Assembly: GCA_019310385.1 (NCBI GenBank)
Contig: JAFDEK010000008.1
Coordinates: 1 to 55,488 of the forward strand
Source of the DNA: Deltaproteobacteria bacterium
GTDB taxonomy: Bacteria; Myxococcota_A; UBA9160; UBA4427
DNA length: 55,488 nt
Direction: 5' to 3'
Of this stretch, positions 51,130-55,488 are shown in pieces; within the stretch, counting starts at the first letter, position 1, and the number at the start of each line of letters is the position of its first letter. A model generated the notes under the pieces. The model did no database searches, was not told where the DNA came from, and saw nothing but the letters and a program-made list of their open reading frames with translations. The position numbers and the translations under genes are program-made.

Positions 51130-53976
51130 ATGCCGCAAAGCGAAATCCGCATCGAGAATGCGCGATCCCACAATCTGGCGGGCGTGAGCTGCTGCATTCC
51201 CCTGCGCGCCCTCACCGTGGTGACCGGGGTCTCGGGCTCGGGCAAGTCGAGCCTCGCCTTCGACACGCTCTACGCCGAGGGCCAGCGTCGCTACGTGACC
51301 TCGCTCTCCACCTACGCGCGACAGTTTCTCGAGCGCCTGCCGCGTCCCGAGGTCGACTCCATCTCCAACCTCCCGCCCGCCATCGCCATCGAGCAGCGTA
51401 ACCGCGTCACCAACGCGCGCTCGACGGTGGGCACCGCGACCGAGATCCTCGACCACCTGCGTCTGCTCTTCGTGCGGGCCGGCGAGACGACCTGCCCCGA
51501 TTGCGAGCGGCCCGTCCTGCCCGGCACGGTGAGCGGCGTGAGCGAGCGCATCCTCGAAGGGTGGGGCGGCCGGCGCATCTCCCTGGGCACGCCGCTGCCC
51601 GCCGGGCGCGGGGAGTCGGCCGGTGAGCTGCGCGAGCGTCTGGCTCGCGAGGGATTCACCCGCTTGCTGAGCGCCGAGGGCCAGGTGCTCGATCTCACCG
51701 AGCTCTCCGAGGCCGAGTGGGAGTCGCAGCACGCTTCGGCGCTACTCCTCATCGATCGCCTGCAGCCGCGGCCGGGCGACCCACGCCTGGGCGAGGCGGT
51801 AGCGTCGGCCTTCGCGCGGGGAGAGGGCGAGATCGTCGTCGTCGACGAGGAGGCGCAGCGCAGCCACTTCCGGGAGGGCTTCGCGTGCGACGGATGCGGG
51901 CGTCGCTTTCCCGCGCTGCAGCCGGCCCTCTTCTCCTTCAACAGCCCCATCGGTGCTTGCGAGGAGTGTCAGGGCTTCGGTCGCACGGCGGGAATCGACT
52001 GGGATCGGGTGGTGCCCGATCCCTCCCTCAGCCTGGGCGAGCAGGCCATCGCGCCCTTCTCAACACCCATGGGACGGGCCATGCAGCGGGACCTCGAAGA
52101 GGCCTGTGCGCTCCACGGCATTCCCCTCGACCGGCCCTTCGCGGAGCTCGACGCCGAGCAGCGGCGCCTGGTCATCGAGGGCGACGAGGGTGACGAAGGT
52201 GAAGCAGGCGAAGAAGGTGAAGCAGGTGAAGCAGGTGAAGGAGGCGAATGGTACGGGGTTCGCGGCTTCTTCGACTGGCTGGAGGGGCGTCGCTATCGCG
52301 TTCAGGCCCGGGTCCTGATCGCGCGCTACCGGCGCTTCGACCGTTGCGCCTGCTGCGGCGGGACGCGCCTGCGTCCCGAGGCCTTGTGTGTTCGGGTGGC
52401 GGGTCACGATCTCGCGGCGCTCTCGCGTCTCACCATCGGGGAGCTGCGCGCCTGGCTGGAGCAGCTCGAGCTGTCGCCCGCCGCGGCGCAGCGTTGTGCG
52501 CGTTTGCTCGAGCTGCTGCGCGCTCGGGTCGAGACCGTCGATCGTGTCGGCCTGGGCTACGTGACCCTCGAGCGCCAGGTTCGCACCCTGTCCGGCGGCG
52601 AGGCCCAGCGCATCCAGCTCGCCTCGGCGCTGGGGGGTAGCCTGACCGCCACCCTCTACGTCCTCGACGAGCCCTCCATCGGCCTTCACCCCCGCGATGT
52701 CGACCGCCTCCTCGCCGTGCTTCGCTCGATACGCGACCAGGGCAACACGGTGGTGGTGGTCGAGCACGCGCCGGAGATCATCGCGGCGGCGGACCACGTG
52801 ATCGATCTCGGACCCGCGGCGGGCCGCCACGGCGGGCGCATCGTCGTGGAGGGAAGCGTCGCGCAGGTGCGCAGCCACCCGGATTCCCAGACGGGTCGCG
52901 GCCTGCGCGGCGAGCTCGCCAGCGTGGACCGGCGACGCAGAGCGTCGCAGGGGGGGACGCGGGGCAGCCTGCGCATCCTCGGCGCAAGCGAGAACAACCT
53001 GAAGGACCTCGACGTCGAGATCCCCCTCGGCGAGCTCGTGGTGGTGACCGGGGTATCGGGCGCCGGCAAGTCGACCCTGGTTGCCTCGGTCCTCATCGCC
53101 AACCTCCAGGCCCGGCTTCCGGGCGTGGCCAGGCGTGAGCGCATCGAGCGAGGTGCCTGCAAGGACATCGAGGGCGCCGAGGCCCTCGACCGGGTCGTGG
53201 TCGTCGACCAGTCCCCCTCGACGCGCAGCCCGCGCTCCAACCCGGCCACGGTCTCCAAGGCCTTCGAGGGCATCCGCAAGGCCTTTGCGGCCACCCGGGA
53301 GGCGAAGGCCGCGGGTCGGGCTCCGGGTTGGTTCTCGTTCAACGTGCCCGGCGGCCGCTGTGACACCTGTGAGGGGGCGGGGGAGGTGGTCATCGACATG
53401 CAGTTCCTCGACGACGTGCGCGTTCCCTGCGACGACTGCGGTGGCCTTCGCTATCGCAAAGAGGTCCTCGAGGTACGCCTCGACGGCCGTTCCATCGTCG
53501 ACGTGCTCGCGCTGACCCTCGACGAGGCCGCGGAGATCTTCGCCGATGACGCGAAGATCGGGGCCCGGCTGGAGCCCTTCGTGCGGGTTGGGCTCGGCTA
53601 CCTGACCCTGGGCCAGTCCCTCTCGACCCTGTCGGGTGGTGAGCACCAACGGGTGCGCCTGGCGCTGGCGCTCTCGAGCGGCGAGGCGGACCGCACCCTC
53701 TACGTGCTCGACGAGCCCACGACGGGCCTTCACGCGGCGGACATCCGCTTGCTGCTGGCCTGCCTCGACGATCTCATCGAGGCGGGAGCCAGCGTGATCC
53801 TGGTCGAACACAACCTCGACGTCATCTGCAGCGCCGACACGGTGCTCGATCTGGGCCCCGACGGAGGCCCCGCGGGGGGATATCTGGTGGCGGTGGGCAG
53901 CCCGGAGGAGATTGCGGCCACCGCCGGCTCCCATACCGGGGCTGCGCTGGCACCACTCCTCAACAAACTCGATTGA
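51130..53976 (+). CDS. uvrA: UvrA-family excinuclease ATPase (divergent)
   Basis: 948 residues with two ABC ATPase halves. First Walker A 'GVSGSGKSSLAFDTLYAEG', second 'GVSGAGKSTLVASVL'. Two zinc modules: 'FACDGCGRRF' with 'GACEECQGFG', and 'GRCDTCEGAGEV' with 'VPCDDCGG'. ABC signatures 'TLSGGEAQRIQLA' and 'TLSGGEHQRVRLA'. It recognises DNA lesions with UvrB in nucleotide excision repair. Differences from standard UvrA: 'ISNLPPAIAIEQRN' instead of 'IEGLSPAISIDQ', 'QSPSTRSPRSN' for 'QSPIGRTPRSN', and a low-complexity acidic insert of GEAGE units near residue 355. It could be a UvrA paralogue; no UvrB is nearby. Confidence 0.87.
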   Translation: MPQSEIRIENARSHNLAGVSCCIPLRALTVVTGVSGSGKSSLAFDTLYAEGQRRYVTSLSTYARQFLERLPRPEVDSISNLPPAIAIEQRNRVTNARSTVGTATEILDHLRLLFVRAGETTCPDCERPVLPGTVSGVSERILEGWGGRRISLGTPLPAGRGESAGELRERLAREGFTRLLSAEGQVLDLTELSEAEWESQHASALLLIDRLQPRPGDPRLGEAVASAFARGEGEIVVVDEEAQRSHFREGFACDGCGRRFPALQPALFSFNSPIGACEECQGFGRTAGIDWDRVVPDPSLSLGEQAIAPFSTPMGRAMQRDLEEACALHGIPLDRPFAELDAEQRRLVIEGDEGDEGEAGEEGEAGEAGEGGEWYGVRGFFDWLEGRRYRVQARVLIARYRRFDRCACCGGTRLRPEALCVRVAGHDLAALSRLTIGELRAWLEQLELSPAAAQRCARLLELLRARVETVDRVGLGYVTLERQVRTLSGGEAQRIQLASALGGSLTATLYVLDEPSIGLHPRDVDRLLAVLRSIRDQGNTVVVVEHAPEIIAAADHVIDLGPAAGRHGGRIVVEGSVAQVRSHPDSQTGRGLRGELASVDRRRRASQGGTRGSLRILGASENNLKDLDVEIPLGELVVVTGVSGAGKSTLVASVLIANLQARLPGVARRERIERGACKDIEGAEALDRVVVVDQSPSTRSPRSNPATVSKAFEGIRKAFAATREAKAAGRAPGWFSFNVPGGRCDTCEGAGEVVIDMQFLDDVRVPCDDCGGLRYRKEVLEVRLDGRSIVDVLALTLDEAAEIFADDAKIGARLEPFVRVGLGYLTLGQSLSTLSGGEHQRVRLALALSSGEADRTLYVLDEPTTGLHAADIRLLLACLDDLIEAGASVILVEHNLDVICSADTVLDLGPDGGPAGGYLVAVGSPEEIAATAGSHTGAALAPLLNKLD

Positions 53977-53995
53977 GCGACCGATAGAGCACCCG

Positions 53996-55276
53996 ATGAC
54001 TGCCGCTGCTGACAAAGCGCCCCGACGGATCTCGCCGGTGGACAGCGACTCCCGTGTCGCGAGCTACTCGGAGCACATCGATGCCATCTCATCCGGCTTT
54101 CGCGAGCTCGGCGCCCTTGCGCTGATCGTGATCGATGCCGCGGAGCTGGGCGACGTAGAGCGCCGCTTCGGGGTCGCGGCCCATCGGCACGCGGTGCGGG
54201 AGCTGCGCAGGCTCGTGGAGGAAGCGACCCACGGCGAGCTCGGCGAGCAGGATCTCATCGTGCGTAGCGGCGCGGGAGTGGATGAGCTGGTCGTATTCCT
54301 CTTTCGCGCGCGGGGTGACCATGGCTTCTACCGCGAGGAGCTGGCGCGCATCGCGGGCAACCTGGCGCAGAAGATCAGCCAGGCCGGAAACCGGATCGTC
54401 TATCCCTATCGGCGCGATACACCGGACCTGCCGGTCGGGCAGGCCTTCGCGCTCTATAACCCCGGGTTGCGGGAGGCCCGTCAGGTCCGCGAGACCCTGG
54501 AGCGGGCTCGAGCCGACGCGGCCCTGAACGCGAGCATCCTCGACCGCGAGCGGACCAAGGCCTTCGAGGACATCGTCCTGGCCGAAGACGTGACGATGCT
54601 CTACGAGCCCATCCTGAATCTCACCACCCGGGACATCATCGGCTACGAGGGACTGGTGCGCGGGCCGTGGGATTCCGATCTGCACACGCCGGGCGCGCTC
54701 TTCCAGATGGCCGAGAAGACCGGGCTGGTGTACGAGCTGGACTGTTTATGCCGGCGCCAGGCCCTGCGTGGCGCCCGGGGCCTCACGCCGGGCAAGCTGC
54801 TCTTCCTCAACTGCCTGCCGACGGCGATCCACGACCCCGCCTTCCGCGGCGACGTGTTGCGTAAGACCCTCGAAGAGCTGCGCCTGCGGCCCAGCGATGT
54901 GGTGTTCGAGATCTCCGAGCGCGAGTCCATCGCCAACTTCGCGATCTTCCGCGAGGCCCGGGACTACTACCGGGAGCTGGGCTTCAAGGTCGCCCTCGAC
55001 GATACGGGTGTCGCCTACGGAAGCCTCGAGGCCGTGATGGAGCTCTCTCCCGATTTCATCAAGGCCGATCTGTCCCTGGTGCGCGGAATCGATTCGGATC
55101 GGCCGCGCCAGGAGCTGCTGCGCGCCCTCAACTCGGTGGCGGGCACCATCCACGCCTCGATCATCGCCGAGGGCATCGAGACCAGCGAGGAGCTCTCGAC
55201 GGTCCACGACCTCGGCATCGCCTACGGCCAGGGCTACCTCTTCGGGCGCCCGGCGCCGCTTCGTAGAGCCGTCTAG
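53996..55276 (+). CDS. Degenerate GGDEF/EAL cyclic-di-GMP phosphodiesterase-like protein
   Basis: 426 residues from an ATG. The N-terminal half has a GGDEF-like fold but 'SGAGVDELVVFLF' replaces the GGDEF motif, so it is unlikely to make c-di-GMP. The C-terminal EAL domain has 'GYEGLVRG' (EGL in place of EAL), 'FLNCLP' (Asn), 'FEISERES' (Glu), 'ALDDTG' (Asp-Asp), 'FIKADLSLVRG' (Lys), 'IIAEGIET' (Glu) and 'GQGYLFGRP' (Gln), i.e. all metal and substrate ligands. Therefore it is probably an active phosphodiesterase. No signal or TM segments. The gap to tRNA-Sec is 21 bases. Confidence 0.9.
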   Translation: MTAAADKAPRRISPVDSDSRVASYSEHIDAISSGFRELGALALIVIDAAELGDVERRFGVAAHRHAVRELRRLVEEATHGELGEQDLIVRSGAGVDELVVFLFRARGDHGFYREELARIAGNLAQKISQAGNRIVYPYRRDTPDLPVGQAFALYNPGLREARQVRETLERARADAALNASILDRERTKAFEDIVLAEDVTMLYEPILNLTTRDIIGYEGLVRGPWDSDLHTPGALFQMAEKTGLVYELDCLCRRQALRGARGLTPGKLLFLNCLPTAIHDPAFRGDVLRKTLEELRLRPSDVVFEISERESIANFAIFREARDYYRELGFKVALDDTGVAYGSLEAVMELSPDFIKADLSLVRGIDSDRPRQELLRALNSVAGTIHASIIAEGIETSEELSTVHDLGIAYGQGYLFGRPAPLRRAV

Positions 55277-55297
55277 CGCGCTTTCGTCCGATCAGAA

Positions 55298-55396
55298 TGG
55301 CGGAAGCGGACGGGAATCGAACCCGCCGGGGACGTGTCGCCACACCCCCCACCGGATTTGAAGTCCGGGGCCGGCACCAGCACGACAATCGCTTCC
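55298..55396 (-). tRNA. selC: tRNA-Sec (UCA), selC
   Basis: 99 bases on the minus strand with encoded CCA. The 5' acceptor GGAAGCGA matches 3' TCCGCTTCC-type pairing (long 8-bp acceptor). The anticodon arm CCGGA-CTTCAAA-TCCGG has UCA in the loop; an extra-long variable arm follows; the T-arm is GGGTTCGATTCCC. The organisation is that of bacterial selC, showing that this genome decodes UGA as selenocysteine. Confidence 0.95.
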
Positions 55397-55416
55397 GCCC
55401 CCCACACTAGCAACAA

Positions 55417-55488
55417 CGCAAGGGGGGGACGGTCCTTAACGCAAGGTCCCTTCGGACCTTGCGTTACGGACCGTCCCCCCCCCTTGCG
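55417..55488. repeat. Long imperfect palindrome with G/C runs at the window edge
   Basis: Arms 55417-55449 and 55454-55488 pair around a CTTC loop (33 and 35 bases), with one mismatch and an unequal run (7 G against 9 C). The inner part contains ACGCAAGGTCC/GGACCTTGCGT and the outer part CGCAAGG/CCTTGCG. It lies 20 bases from selC and continues possibly beyond the window. Likely a MITE or REP-like element. Confidence 0.8.

Overview
The window is about 55.5 kb of very GC-rich DNA with bacterial gene density. Lipoproteins, a DsbA-like thiol oxidase, DUF4136, GGT, RsmE and YheU point to a Gram-negative bacterium. The mix, together with a selenocysteine tRNA (selC), suggests a myxobacterial or 'deltaproteobacterial' type lineage rather than an actinomycete; the phylum is an inference. 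No phage, IS transposase, rRNA or CRISPR array was found.

Layout. Positions 1-9000: a partial SGNH hydrolase, an FHA protein, a TreT-like trehalose glycosyltransferase divergent from an ECF-type sigma factor (sharing a 16-bp perfect palindrome), a tyrosine-phosphatase/GGT pair, YheU and a DUF4136 lipoprotein. Positions 9000-18800: surface or envelope genes (SGNH hydrolase, two large membrane proteins, two overlapping sulfatase-superfamily genes), a DsbA-like protein, RsmE and a small zinc ribbon. Positions 18800-34200: mixed housekeeping and accessory genes (two tandem cyclophilins, a CPA1 antiporter, a vertebrate-like SMUG1 uracil-DNA glycosylase, an amidohydrolase ending in a triple hairpin repeat, SerC, a metallophosphoesterase, a KshB-like reductase, PstS, a trypsin-like protease, an ATP-grasp/DUF455 pair).

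Positions 34250-48450 hold the most notable block, an apparent steroid side-chain degradation locus. A KstR-like TetR regulator is preceded by two TnnAACnnGTTnnA operators and followed by chsE2 - chsH2 - chsE1 - chsH1 - ltp2 - fadA5 - SDR, a rearranged version of the actinobacterial igr/cholesterol cluster. A pentapeptide-like repeat protein and a glycosyltransferase separate it from a convergent operon (two DUF35 proteins - ltp4 - ltp3 - acyl-CoA synthetase), which has a third KstR-type box upstream. In actinobacteria these enzymes shorten the sterol side chain: Ltp3/Ltp4 with a CoA ligase act on C24-branched sterols, FadA5 does thiolysis, and ChsE1-ChsE2, ChsH1-ChsH2 and Ltp2 remove the last propionyl unit. 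No cyp125, kshA or ring-opening genes are in the window, so only part of a pathway is visible.

Positions 48500-55488: tRNA-Ala(GGC), tRNA-Leu(CAA), a small exported protein, a MoeB-type E1 enzyme with a rhodanese domain, a divergent UvrA, a degenerate-GGDEF/EAL phosphodiesterase, tRNA-Sec(UCA), and a long G/C-tract palindrome that runs to the window edge. In-frame short tandem repeats inside coding sequences recur throughout.
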